Below, one piece after another: positions 1 to 7,492 of a DNA stretch of 64,000 nt. A program made the position numbers and the translations under genes. The stretch is taken from the NCBI GenBank assembly GCA_040381475.1, contig JBEIHH010000004.1, positions 1 through 64,000 of the forward strand. The letters run 5' to 3'. Origin of the DNA: JAIBBG01 sp040381475 (lineage in GTDB: Bacteria; Bacteroidota; Bacteroidia; Flavobacteriales_D; Sanyastnellaceae). How positions within the stretch are numbered: the stretch's first letter is position 1; each line of letters opens with the position of its first letter. Under the pieces are notes generated by a model. That model saw only the letters and a list, made by a program, of their open reading frames with translations. It ran no database searches and had not been told where the DNA came from.

Positions 1-455
1 GGCGCAAGATTGTCCGGTAGGCCTCGAGTGGACGTATCGAGCATGTGTTCCTGAAGCAAAACCCATTTTTGATTTAACAGTAAATATCCCATGAAGATGT
101 TTCTCTCAATGTCAACTTCGGATTGAGTTGTTTCTTCTGATAAATTTTCGTAGGCGAATTCAAAAAGTTTGAGACTGCTCAAAATGTTGATGATTGAAAC
201 TGGCTTTTTCATTCTTTGTTCATTGTCATGAACTTTGGAATAAACCTGATTTGCGAACTCCTGATTTTCTCCGCTGAAAAATTCCGAGATGAATTTTTTC
301 ATGTCGGTAAAATCTGGGTGATCAATTTGAAGACTCGTGAAATGTTGGGCAGCCCTCAGCATTTTGGATTTGCCGACTCCTTTAAAATATTCCATCATGG
401 GTTTCGGTTCGTCATCGAAAACATTCTGATATGTCAGTATGATGCCTATTTCCAT
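1..455 (-). CDS. Hypothetical protein, 3' end beyond the window
   Basis: An open frame of about 151 codons runs leftward out of the window. It starts at the first ATG after an in-frame TAA and reads MEIGIILTYQNVFDDEPKP. A weak purine-rich AAGG lies just before the start. The product is charged and apparently soluble: I see no signal peptide, membrane span or catalytic motif, and I do not recognise a family. The frame on the other strand at 216-488 is its shadow: the leftward reading stays open across all 455 bases and has normal protein composition. It is separated from tRNA-Leu by about 165 bases. The C-terminus, which might identify it, is missing. Confidence 0.6.
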   Translation of the reverse strand, partial: MEIGIILTYQNVFDDEPKPMMEYFKGVGKSKMLRAAQHFTSLQIDHPDFTDMKKFISEFFSGENQEFANQVYSKVHDNEQRMKKPVSIINILSSLKLFEFAYENLSEETTQSEVDIERNIFMGYLLLNQKWVLLQEHMLDTSTRGLPDNLA

Positions 456-572
456 TGCCTTGAAATACTGAATGAAGGAACGAATTAAATTTGAGATTCT
501 AATAACGAGAATTTTTTAGAATATCGATTTGAATCGAAGAAACCGACAACCATCACGACAACCACATAAAGA

Positions 573-615
573 GAAACGCATCAAAACTCCTTTAAACATT
601 GAGTTTGATGCGTTT
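573..615 (-). terminator. Inverted repeat downstream of tRNA-Leu
   Basis: AAACGCATCAAAACTC (574-589) pairs with GAGTTTGATGCGTTT (601-615) around an 11-base loop. It lies directly 3' of the leftward tRNA-Leu. The T tract after the stem on the minus strand is short and broken, so this is a moderate terminator or a processing/stability hairpin for the tRNA precursor. Confidence 0.5.
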
Positions 616-621
616 TCTATG

Positions 622-703
622 TACCCAGGGTGGGAATCGAACCCACACGCCCGAAGACACACGATTTTGAGTCGTGCGCGTCTACCAATTCCGCCACCTA
701 GGC
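622..703 (-). tRNA. tRNA-Leu (anticodon CAA)
   Basis: Reading leftward, the RNA folds as a class II tRNA. The acceptor stem GCCTAGG pairs with CCTGGGT (with G-U pairs), followed by discriminator A. The D arm contains GGCGGAATTGGTAGACG. The anticodon stem CACGA/TCGTG closes the loop CTCAAAA, giving anticodon CAA. An extended variable arm and the T arm GTGGGTTCGATTCCCAC complete it. The 82-base length and long variable arm fit leucine. CCA is not encoded. Confidence 0.95.
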
Positions 704-728
704 ATTTGAAAAAACGTAAATCGGGTTG

Positions 729-736
729 CGAATATA
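729..736 (-). promoter_or_regulatory. Probable -7 box of tRNA-Leu
   Basis: The minus strand reads TATATTCG followed by CAACCCG, about 25 bases before the mature tRNA. This is the TAnnTTYG form seen at other promoters in this window. No clear TTG lies 17-19 bases upstream, so the call rests on the -7 box and position alone. Confidence 0.4.
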
Positions 737-873
737 CACAGAACGTGCGAGGTGGTAAATTGGATTTTTCACACAGTTAAATTCCTGAATATTAGTTAAA
801 TATGCAGATTGGCTTTGGTGATTAGCAAATACTACAGTCATTTGTTGCCATATTGCACCCTCATTTTAATCAT

Positions 874-1152
874 ATGGCGAAGAAGTCAACCCCTGTTAAC
901 AACGCACAACTCAAGTTTGCTTTTACAAAGAAGAATTACCAATTGCTATTGATTGGCTTAGGTATTTTATTGTTGGGATACTCTTTGATGATGGGCGGAG
1001 CCAGCAGCAGCCCAAAGGAATTTAGCGAAGAGATTTTTTCATTTCGCAGAATAACCCTGGCCCCAATTGTGGTTCTGATCGGATATGGTTTTGTCGGATA
1101 TGCGATCATGTATAAGGACAAATCTGCATCAGCTCCTTCACAGACCAAATAA
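874..1152 (+). CDS. DUF3098 family small membrane protein
   Basis: A 92-residue protein with two predicted membrane helices, roughly residues 24-42 and 65-83, separated by a short loop (GGASSSPKEFSEEIFSFRRI). The length, two-helix layout and position directly before uppP match DUF3098, a Bacteroidota family of unknown function that commonly sits between ftsX-like genes and uppP. I chose the ATG at 874 (MAKKSTPVNN) over the in-frame ATG seven codons upstream, because the usual N-terminus is short and Lys-rich. The stop lies 9 bases before uppP, so the two are probably co-transcribed and may act together in the inner membrane. No catalytic residues are visible. Confidence 0.85.
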   Translation: MAKKSTPVNNAQLKFAFTKKNYQLLLIGLGILLLGYSLMMGGASSSPKEFSEEIFSFRRITLAPIVVLIGYGFVGYAIMYKDKSASAPSQTK

Positions 1153-1161
1153 GCGCATTCA

Positions 1162-1950
1162 TTGAATCTTCTTCAAGCCATTCTCATTGCCATCATCGAG
1201 GGCATTACTGAATTTCTTCCGGTGAGCAGCACAGGTCACATGATCATTGCTCAGAAATTATTGGGTGTTGCTGATGATCCTTTTGTTAAAGCGTATATCA
1301 TAAATATTCAGTTTGGCGCTATCCTCAGTGTCGTTGTTCTATACTGGAAACGATTTTTTCAGTCAATCGACTTTTACCTGAAATTGTTTGTCGCTTTTCT
1401 GCCAGCGGCGGTTTTGGGAGTGCTGTTCAATGATAAAATTGACATGATGCTTGAAAGTGTCGAAGTAGTTGCGATCACTTTGCTGCTCGGTGGTGTCGTA
1501 CTTGTTTTTATTGATAAATGGTTGAATCCGGAAAAAGAGGTTTTGATTACATTTCCAAAAGCTCTGGTTATCGGACTGGTGCAATGCATCAGTATGATTC
1601 CCGGTGTATCTCGATCAGCTGCCACCATCATTGGCGGAATGACTCAGGGTCTGACGAGAAGACAGGCCGCCGAATTTTCTTTCTTTCTGGCTGTGCCCAC
1701 CATGTTCGGTGCTTCGGCACTTAAACTCTACAAAGGCTTTAATGAATATCCGGATTTATTCACCGGCAGCAATTTGACAACACTGTTGATCGGAAATGCC
1801 GTTGCATTTGTTGTTGCCATGCTGGCAATTCGGTTTTTTATCAGCTTTCTCACCAAACATGGCTTCAAGATATTTGGCTGGTATAGAATCGGTCTGGGTT
1901 TATTACTACTCGCTCTTATCCTTTCGGGTGTTGATTTGAAAATCATCTGA
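1162..1950 (+). CDS. uppP: Undecaprenyl-diphosphatase UppP/BacA
   Basis: Dephosphorylates undecaprenyl pyrophosphate to the monophosphate lipid carrier used for peptidoglycan and O-antigen synthesis; an inner-membrane enzyme. The protein is 262 residues, normal for the family. Both signatures are present: EGITEFLPVSSTGH at residues 13-26 and PGVSRSAATIIGG at about 147-159, with several hydrophobic helices around them. It starts at TTG: the N-terminus MNLLQAILIAIIEGITEFLP aligns with the family start and no ATG is nearby, so TTG is well supported. It follows DUF3098 by 9 bases, and two glycosyltransferases follow, placing it in an envelope-polysaccharide neighbourhood. A lipid A or other PAP2-type phosphatase is excluded by the BacA signatures. 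Confidence 0.96.
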   Translation: MNLLQAILIAIIEGITEFLPVSSTGHMIIAQKLLGVADDPFVKAYIINIQFGAILSVVVLYWKRFFQSIDFYLKLFVAFLPAAVLGVLFNDKIDMMLESVEVVAITLLLGGVVLVFIDKWLNPEKEVLITFPKALVIGLVQCISMIPGVSRSAATIIGGMTQGLTRRQAAEFSFFLAVPTMFGASALKLYKGFNEYPDLFTGSNLTTLLIGNAVAFVVAMLAIRFFISFLTKHGFKIFGWYRIGLGLLLLALILSGVDLKII

Positions 1951-1984
1951 TTTTAGAAACGGTTTACTCCTAACATTGCAGTGC

Positions 1985-2743
1985 ATGAAATTGTCTGCAG
2001 CTATCATCACATTCAATGAAGAAAAAAACATCGAAAGATGTCTGGCCTCACTGCGCGAAGTTGCAGACGAAATTGTAGTTGTTGATTCGTTTTCGTCAGA
2101 TCGTACAAGGGATATATGCAATGATCATGGAGTAATATTTATTCAAAACAAATTCGAAGGTCACATTCAGCAAAAGAATTTTGCCATCGAGCAAACCACG
2201 GGCGACTGGGTGCTTTCCCTTGATGCCGATGAAGCATTGGACTCTGATCTGACAAAGTCAATCCTGGCTGTGAAAAAGGGTCCGCAATTCAATGGTTACA
2301 GCATGAATCGCCTCACTAATTATTGCGGACACTGGGTTAGGCATTGTGGCTGGTATCCCGACACGAAAATTAGACTTATCCGCAAGGGTCATGCCCGTTG
2401 GACTGGTGTAAATCCGCACGACAGGCTGGATATGCTTTCGGATCAAAAGGCTGGTCATATGAAAGGTGATATTTTACATTATTCCTACTACACACAGGAA
2501 GATCATTTGCGGCAGATTGAATATTTTGGGGATATTGCGGCCGGTGAGTTGATGGTGCAGGGAAAGACTACGAACTGGCTCATTATTTTTATGAAGGTTG
2601 TTGCGCAATTCATCAAAAGCTATTTCATCAAACTTGGTATGCTCGATGGCTCTGCGGGCTTCACCATTTCGAGGTTATCGGCTTTTGCGACCTACAGAAA
2701 ATATTATAAACTGATGCAATTAAACAGAAATAGACGCAATTGA
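1985..2743 (+). CDS. Family 2 glycosyltransferase, LPS-core type
   Basis: A 252-residue GT-A glycosyltransferase with N-terminal AAIITFNEEKNIERCL, the nucleotide-sugar-binding stretch VVDSFSSDRT (residues 32-41) and the metal-binding LDADE (79-83). The aromatic middle segment with WTGVNPHDRL resembles the WaaE/KdtX-like branch that adds glucose or heptose in LPS core assembly. Lack of membrane helices suggests a cytoplasmic or peripheral enzyme. The ATG at 1985 is preferred to an in-frame TTG three codons earlier. Its stop overlaps the TTG start of the next gene by 4 bases (TTGA), implying translational coupling with the GT9 enzyme. Donor and acceptor cannot be read from the sequence. Confidence 0.85.
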   Translation: MKLSAAIITFNEEKNIERCLASLREVADEIVVVDSFSSDRTRDICNDHGVIFIQNKFEGHIQQKNFAIEQTTGDWVLSLDADEALDSDLTKSILAVKKGPQFNGYSMNRLTNYCGHWVRHCGWYPDTKIRLIRKGHARWTGVNPHDRLDMLSDQKAGHMKGDILHYSYYTQEDHLRQIEYFGDIAAGELMVQGKTTNWLIIFMKVVAQFIKSYFIKLGMLDGSAGFTISRLSAFATYRKYYKLMQLNRNRRN

Positions 2744-3741
2744 TACCTTCAACAATTATCATATCGAGAACGGACAGTATCGGTGATGTGATACTCACGC
2801 TGCCCATGTGCGGAATAATCAAAGAGAATTTTCCGAATGTGAAAATAATTTTTCTTGCGAAGGCATATACCGAGGCAATAGTAAAAGCTTCCTCTCACGT
2901 GGATGAGTTTGTGAATTGGGACGAAATGAACCAGGGAAGTCCTGCAAGTCAGATAACAGCGTTGCAAAAAATGAAGCCGGATGTCATCATTCATGTTTTT
3001 CCGCGAAAAGAAATTCTTTGGCTCGCCAAACGGGCACATATATCCTGGAGAATTGCCACTGCAGGAAGGATCTATACCATCGGTAAATGTAACAAGCTCG
3101 TTTTTTTTAGCAGAAAAAAGTCGACGCTGCACGAGGCTCAGCTCAATCTCAAATTACTGAAGCCACTGGGAATCGATGCTGATGTTTCTTTGGAAGTTCT
3201 TCCGGATTACTACGGCTTCAACATATCGAATGATGATGCGTTGCGTGTTTCCGAAAAGTTTCTAAGTGAATTACCTGATGAGCGTAAGAAGATAATTTTA
3301 CATCCTTTGTCTAAGGGAAGCGCCTCTGACTGGAGTCTTGCGAATTACAATGAGTTATCAGGAAAATTGATTGAATCTGGATTTGAAGTGATCATCACAG
3401 GCACAAAAGAAGAAGGCGAAAAACTGCGAATGGTAATTGATGTCAATCGCAAAGGCATCCACGATACTACAGGCCGCTTCTCATTGCAAGAGTTACTGGA
3501 ACTGATCCGTCGCAGTGATGCTCTTGTGGCTGCCAGCACTGGACCGTTGCATATAGCCGCTGCCTCTGGCATTCTGGCGGTTGGGCTTTATTCTCCAAAG
3601 CGGCCGATACATCCCGGACGCTGGGCTCCGTTGGGTATAAATACAAAGGTGCTCGTCGCGGAGAAGCATCCAATGAAAGGTCAACAACTTGACATTAAAT
3701 CCGACGAAGTTCTGAAAGTATTACTTCACGCTTTAAGGTAA
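2740..3741 (+). CDS. Family 9 glycosyltransferase (heptosyltransferase-like)
   Basis: A 333-residue GT-B protein of the ADP-heptose:LPS heptosyltransferase superfamily. It starts IIISRTDSIGDVILTLPMCG, the family N-terminus with the acceptor-side SIGD motif. The C-terminal half has HPLSKGSASDWS and the donor-site signature ASTGPLHIAAASG. The TTG start is supported by the family start position and by the 4-base overlap with the upstream GT2 gene. Together the two probably extend an LPS or lipooligosaccharide core, but whether the sugar is heptose is inference. Its last 47 bases overlap the 3' end of the convergent ligase-like gene, leaving no room for a terminator between them. Confidence 0.88.
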   Translation: MIPSTIIISRTDSIGDVILTLPMCGIIKENFPNVKIIFLAKAYTEAIVKASSHVDEFVNWDEMNQGSPASQITALQKMKPDVIIHVFPRKEILWLAKRAHISWRIATAGRIYTIGKCNKLVFFSRKKSTLHEAQLNLKLLKPLGIDADVSLEVLPDYYGFNISNDDALRVSEKFLSELPDERKKIILHPLSKGSASDWSLANYNELSGKLIESGFEVIITGTKEEGEKLRMVIDVNRKGIHDTTGRFSLQELLELIRRSDALVAASTGPLHIAAASGILAVGLYSPKRPIHPGRWAPLGINTKVLVAEKHPMKGQQLDIKSDEVLKVLLHALR

Positions 3742-5293
3742 ACAACAACAGGAACATCACAAAGAACATCACACCTGCCTGTGATTCTAAGGTGTCCTCT
3801 GTGAGGAATGACAGCGCTGAAATGATGATGAATACTCTGAGCAAAGGTCGTCTGTGTCCCGGGTTTTTCCAGCCGGAAAACAGGATGATCAGAAAAAGAA
3901 TTAAACCGAATATGCCATAGGTGAGCGCCATCGTGAGGTACTGGTTGTGAGCCCTTAGTCGGAATTGTGGGTCCAGCCTGGAGTCCATTTTTTCATAGGC
4001 AGAAGCAAATGCTGTTTTGACATCGCCTGTTCCAACACCGGTCAAGGGATGTTCGCGAATGATGTTGAAGGCGGCACGCCAGTATTCAATCCGCTGAAAT
4101 ACGCTATGTCCGTTGGGTGCCCGGCCTGCGCGATAATTTGCGTACTCAAAGAAAATGTTATTCAGCCTTCGGGAAAAACCATGACTGGAATTTTCATGAA
4201 TTCCGGTTACACCCGATTCAATAGCTTTTACATCTGCATCACTAAGAGCAGCAATACCATCAGCATCTTTATACAACCCTCTAGAGGCCAGGTAGCGAAT
4301 AAGAGTCCCTTTCACCATCTGGCCACGGCCGTCCAGGCTGTCGGGATGCAACGCGCTTCGGCTTAACCATGCTTCGTACAATTCACCCCAGGCAATATGC
4401 GTCATAACGTAATGACCGTTTTCTACCATCTGATAATCCAGGTTGTGCTCGTAAGGTTCTCCTCTTCGCGTGTTTGGTTCGAGTTGTTCTGAACGTAGCG
4501 GAGTTATATCAAAATATTCAATCCACAAATGAGTGATATAAACAAAGCTCGCTATCAATATCGCAGCAAATGCTGTCAAGACTGCAAGTCCTTTTTTGCT
4601 TGAAACAAACTTATTGAAACGAATTAGTAAGAGATACAAGATGACGATGATCAGTACTGCAAATCCGGTCATACTGCCAATAACGAAAAGGAATAATAGA
4701 AACAAGGATGAGAGCAAAACTGTGAGCGCTTTGCCGAAAGGTTTATCCCAGGCTTCAAACATCATTATGAAAATGCCGGCTACCAGTAGCAGACTGAAAC
4801 GTATATGGGAAATGAAAACTGAAATTTCCCGCACGTCCTTATAATTTTTTGGAACGATGTGCCAGTATATCATCAAACACCAGAGGACCGATATGGTCAG
4901 AGATAGAAGAAAGATTCCGAGCAGTCGCCTATATTCTATAGTACTGATAGGTGAAAGAGTAGCGAGAAGAAACGGCATTACGAGCAACGGCACTTTCATC
5001 CGTAGATCCCACTGTGCATGCCTGAAGTCGTCAGTCCATAATAGTCCGACAAGAGCAAGCAGAAAAATGAATGAGATAAGCCATGCGGAACGCTGACTTT
5101 TGAAGTTGTACCAACGCGGAAGAAGTGATTTTTTCCTGCTGATATCTGTACCAACTTGAAGTATCCAGGCTCCTGCCAGCCAGAACATGCCAAACGACAT
5201 GAAGAAATTGCTCAGGGGCAGTGCACCAAATACAATCGCATAACCTGCGAACTGCAGATAACGAAGTATTTGGTTCCAGGTCGTTGAACTCAT
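3695..5293 (-). CDS. O-antigen ligase-like (Wzy/WaaL superfamily) membrane protein
   Basis: A 532-residue polytopic protein with about a dozen hydrophobic segments. The Wzy_C/WaaL-type region is near residues 400-470: FQRIEYWRAAFNIIREHPLTG, then GVGTGDVK, then RAHNQYLTMALTYGIFG. Such proteins transfer undecaprenyl-linked glycans to lipid A core in the periplasm, or polymerise them. A long hydrophilic loop of about 120 residues (roughly 255-375) precedes the signature; it is predicted to be periplasmic, as is usual, but looks large. The start is an ATG at 5293. It converges with and overlaps the GT9 gene. The glycosyltransferase and uppP context supports a surface-glycan role; ligase versus polymerase is undecided. 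Confidence 0.82.
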   Translation of the reverse strand: MSSTTWNQILRYLQFAGYAIVFGALPLSNFFMSFGMFWLAGAWILQVGTDISRKKSLLPRWYNFKSQRSAWLISFIFLLALVGLLWTDDFRHAQWDLRMKVPLLVMPFLLATLSPISTIEYRRLLGIFLLSLTISVLWCLMIYWHIVPKNYKDVREISVFISHIRFSLLLVAGIFIMMFEAWDKPFGKALTVLLSSLFLLFLFVIGSMTGFAVLIIVILYLLLIRFNKFVSSKKGLAVLTAFAAILIASFVYITHLWIEYFDITPLRSEQLEPNTRRGEPYEHNLDYQMVENGHYVMTHIAWGELYEAWLSRSALHPDSLDGRGQMVKGTLIRYLASRGLYKDADGIAALSDADVKAIESGVTGIHENSSHGFSRRLNNIFFEYANYRAGRAPNGHSVFQRIEYWRAAFNIIREHPLTGVGTGDVKTAFASAYEKMDSRLDPQFRLRAHNQYLTMALTYGIFGLILFLIILFSGWKNPGHRRPLLRVFIIISALSFLTEDTLESQAGVMFFVMFLLLFTLKREVILSELRRI

Positions 5294-5355
5294 GCTGTTA
5301 GGCCAAATGAAACTATGATTAGTGGTATTGGGTGGTACTTACCTTTTCTCAGTAG

Positions 5356-7041
5356 TTATTGTTTGACCGTAGGTGGCTGCAATAATGTGCTGTAATTGCT
5401 TGAAAAAACTTCGAGTGATTTTATTACAATAGGGTCGGCAGGTAGGGCATTTTTTGCTCTTCCTGTTTGATAGTAATAGCGTGAAACAATTTCGTTTTCG
5501 AGATATTCTTTGATTTGCCCCTTGAATTTTCTCAGATCCGATTCACTGTCCGGGACTATGCGTGTATGCAATTCTTGAAACTGGGATTCTGAGCCCTTGT
5601 AGTAATTTTCTTCCTTCGCAGTTTTCATCAATTCTTCAAAAAGCTTTTCAGTGTGGGTTTCATAATGATAATGTTGATTGCGTGCGAACGTTACAAAATC
5701 CTCATATTCTTTTTCTGTAAGTTTGAAACGGTCTGCCGAGTCAATGTTATTATGCGTGTTGCGGTATTGAGTTACCCAATTAAATCCGATCCAGTTTTCA
5801 ATCAGCGATTCCAGTATGTGAGAACCTTCCTGAGGCTTGACCTCAACTTCCGGGGCAATGCCGCGTCCGTCAAATACCCATCTTCCGTTTTTTGTTTTGA
5901 ATGACTTGATGAGTGAGTCAGCCTTGGCGACAACTGCTCCGGTTTCCTCATCTCGGTGAGAGTAATCGAGGCGTTGTATACATCTTCCGCTAGGCGTATA
6001 ATACTTGGCAACCGTGAGTTTCATCTTGGTGTTGTAAGCGAGGTCTTTGGTTTGTTGAACCAGTCCTTTTCCGTAAGATTCTTCACCCACAATGACCGCG
6101 CGATCCAGGTCCTGAAGGCTTCCGCTAACGATCTCAGACGCTGAGGCAGAGAAACCATCAACGAGTACTATCAATGGTATGGCTATATCGATCGGTTCGT
6201 TCAGCGCTGTATACGTTTTGTTCCACTCTTCAATTTTTCCTTTTGTCCGCACGATCTCTGTTCCTTTTGGGACAAAGAAATTGACGATGCTAATGGCTTC
6301 ACGCAAAAGACCACCGCCATTGCCGCGCAGGTCGAGAATGAGTTGTGTCATTTTGCGCTTTTTCAGGTCCATAAATGCACTTCGTACTTCCTGACTTGCT
6401 GTTTGTGTAAATCCATTGAGTTTGATATAACCGGTTGAACTGTCGGCCAGCATGGCGAAGTATGGAACATCCGGAATTTTAATTTCTTCGCGCGTGATAG
6501 ATATGTTTCTGGGAACGGCTTCACCAGGACGAATAACGGTCAGCTCAACCTGACTTCCGGGTTGACCTGTCAGTTGATCTGTAATCTCATCGTGTTTTTT
6601 ACCCTCAACGGATTTGCCGTTGACCTTGATCACCACATCACCGGCCATCAATCCGGATTTGGCAGCGGCATAGCCTTCATAAGGCTCAGTGATGGTGATT
6701 TTGCCATCAATGGTATTCACAAGTGTTCCGATGCCACCATACTGTCCGGTTTGCATGAACATCGCATCTTCGATCTTAGATTCCGGGTAATAGATTGTAT
6801 AAGGATCAAGAGACTTCAGCATGGCATCAATGCCGGTTTTCATCAATGCGCCAGGTTTCGTGTCATCCACGTAATAAATATTCAACTCTTTGTAAATGGA
6901 AGTGAAGATTTCCATGTTTTTAGAGATTTCGAAAAACTCTTCGGGAGCTGCTGCGGAAACAAACATGACCGAAGCGACCAGAGCAATGGCGGCTTTTTTC
7001 AATTTGGTGTTGTACAGTTTTTTTACCATATCAATTTTCAT
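5356..7041 (-). CDS. S41 family C-terminal-processing peptidase (first paralogue)
   Basis: A 561-residue serine protease, exported by an N-terminal hydrophobic segment at about residues 15-33. A PDZ domain (about 100-180, containing YGGIGT and GLMAGDVVIKVNG) precedes the S41 domain. The oxyanion/core motif LDLRGNGGG is at 236-244. In SASASE (298-303) the catalytic Ser is probably S300, and the catalytic Lys is K325 in SYGKG, with the 25-residue spacing of tail-specific proteases. About 200 further residues follow the catalytic core. It cleaves non-polar protein C-termini in the periplasm. The ATG overlaps the rnpA stop (ATGA), so translation is probably coupled. Its substrate is unknown. Confidence 0.93.
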   Translation of the reverse strand: MKIDMVKKLYNTKLKKAAIALVASVMFVSAAAPEEFFEISKNMEIFTSIYKELNIYYVDDTKPGALMKTGIDAMLKSLDPYTIYYPESKIEDAMFMQTGQYGGIGTLVNTIDGKITITEPYEGYAAAKSGLMAGDVVIKVNGKSVEGKKHDEITDQLTGQPGSQVELTVIRPGEAVPRNISITREEIKIPDVPYFAMLADSSTGYIKLNGFTQTASQEVRSAFMDLKKRKMTQLILDLRGNGGGLLREAISIVNFFVPKGTEIVRTKGKIEEWNKTYTALNEPIDIAIPLIVLVDGFSASASEIVSGSLQDLDRAVIVGEESYGKGLVQQTKDLAYNTKMKLTVAKYYTPSGRCIQRLDYSHRDEETGAVVAKADSLIKSFKTKNGRWVFDGRGIAPEVEVKPQEGSHILESLIENWIGFNWVTQYRNTHNNIDSADRFKLTEKEYEDFVTFARNQHYHYETHTEKLFEELMKTAKEENYYKGSESQFQELHTRIVPDSESDLRKFKGQIKEYLENEIVSRYYYQTGRAKNALPADPIVIKSLEVFSSNYSTLLQPPTVKQ

Positions 7042-7475
7042 TTAGAAAGTGACCCATCGGGGCTGTCGGGTAGATCCAATTGTTTTACCTGCTCAGTGAA
7101 ACGTTTGATTAGTTCAGAAATTTTACCAAAAACGTAAGCCTGATTGGGAAGCTGTCGTCCGGTAAAAATAAAATGCAGGGTGGCTTGTTTTTTTCCTGCT
7201 GATAGAGAAGTATAAACAATGTGTTTTTGCTTTCTGTATGCCTCGCGCATAAGCCTTTTGATGCGGTTGCGGTCATGGGCTCGTTTGAAAAGCCGTTTGC
7301 TTGCGCTTACCATAACCTGTGCAGGAAAATTAACTGGAAGTTCAGCGAAATGGTACACCAAAATCAAAGCAGGTGTTTTGATGCTTGCTCCCTGTTCATG
7401 AAGCTGCTCTATCAGTTTGAGCCTGGTGAGCCGCTCGTTTTTGCAGAGTGTCTGACGATTGTTTTTTCCTTCCAC
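7038..7475 (-). CDS. rnpA: Ribonuclease P protein component
   Basis: The protein cofactor of RNase P, which matures tRNA 5' ends with the catalytic RNA. At 145 residues it has the family length. The RNR signature is at residues 69-81 (RNRIKRLMREAYR), preceded by VSASKRLFKRAHD, which forms the RNA-binding cleft. An N-terminal KNERLTRLKLIEQL helix region is typical. In many bacteria rnpA lies between rpmH and yidC; here it sits between two S41 peptidase genes, an arrangement I associate with Bacteroidota. It starts 17 bases after the upstream S41 gene and overlaps the downstream one by 4 bases. Confidence 0.95.
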   Translation of the reverse strand: MEGKNNRQTLCKNERLTRLKLIEQLHEQGASIKTPALILVYHFAELPVNFPAQVMVSASKRLFKRAHDRNRIKRLMREAYRKQKHIVYTSLSAGKKQATLHFIFTGRQLPNQAYVFGKISELIKRFTEQVKQLDLPDSPDGSLSK

Positions 7476-7492
7476 CGGATATTCTCTCCTCG

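Noticed and set aside
3965..4366. 133-codon rightward frame inside the ligase-like gene
   Set aside because: Antisense to a clear polytopic membrane protein; no recognisable domain and composition is unlike the neighbours.
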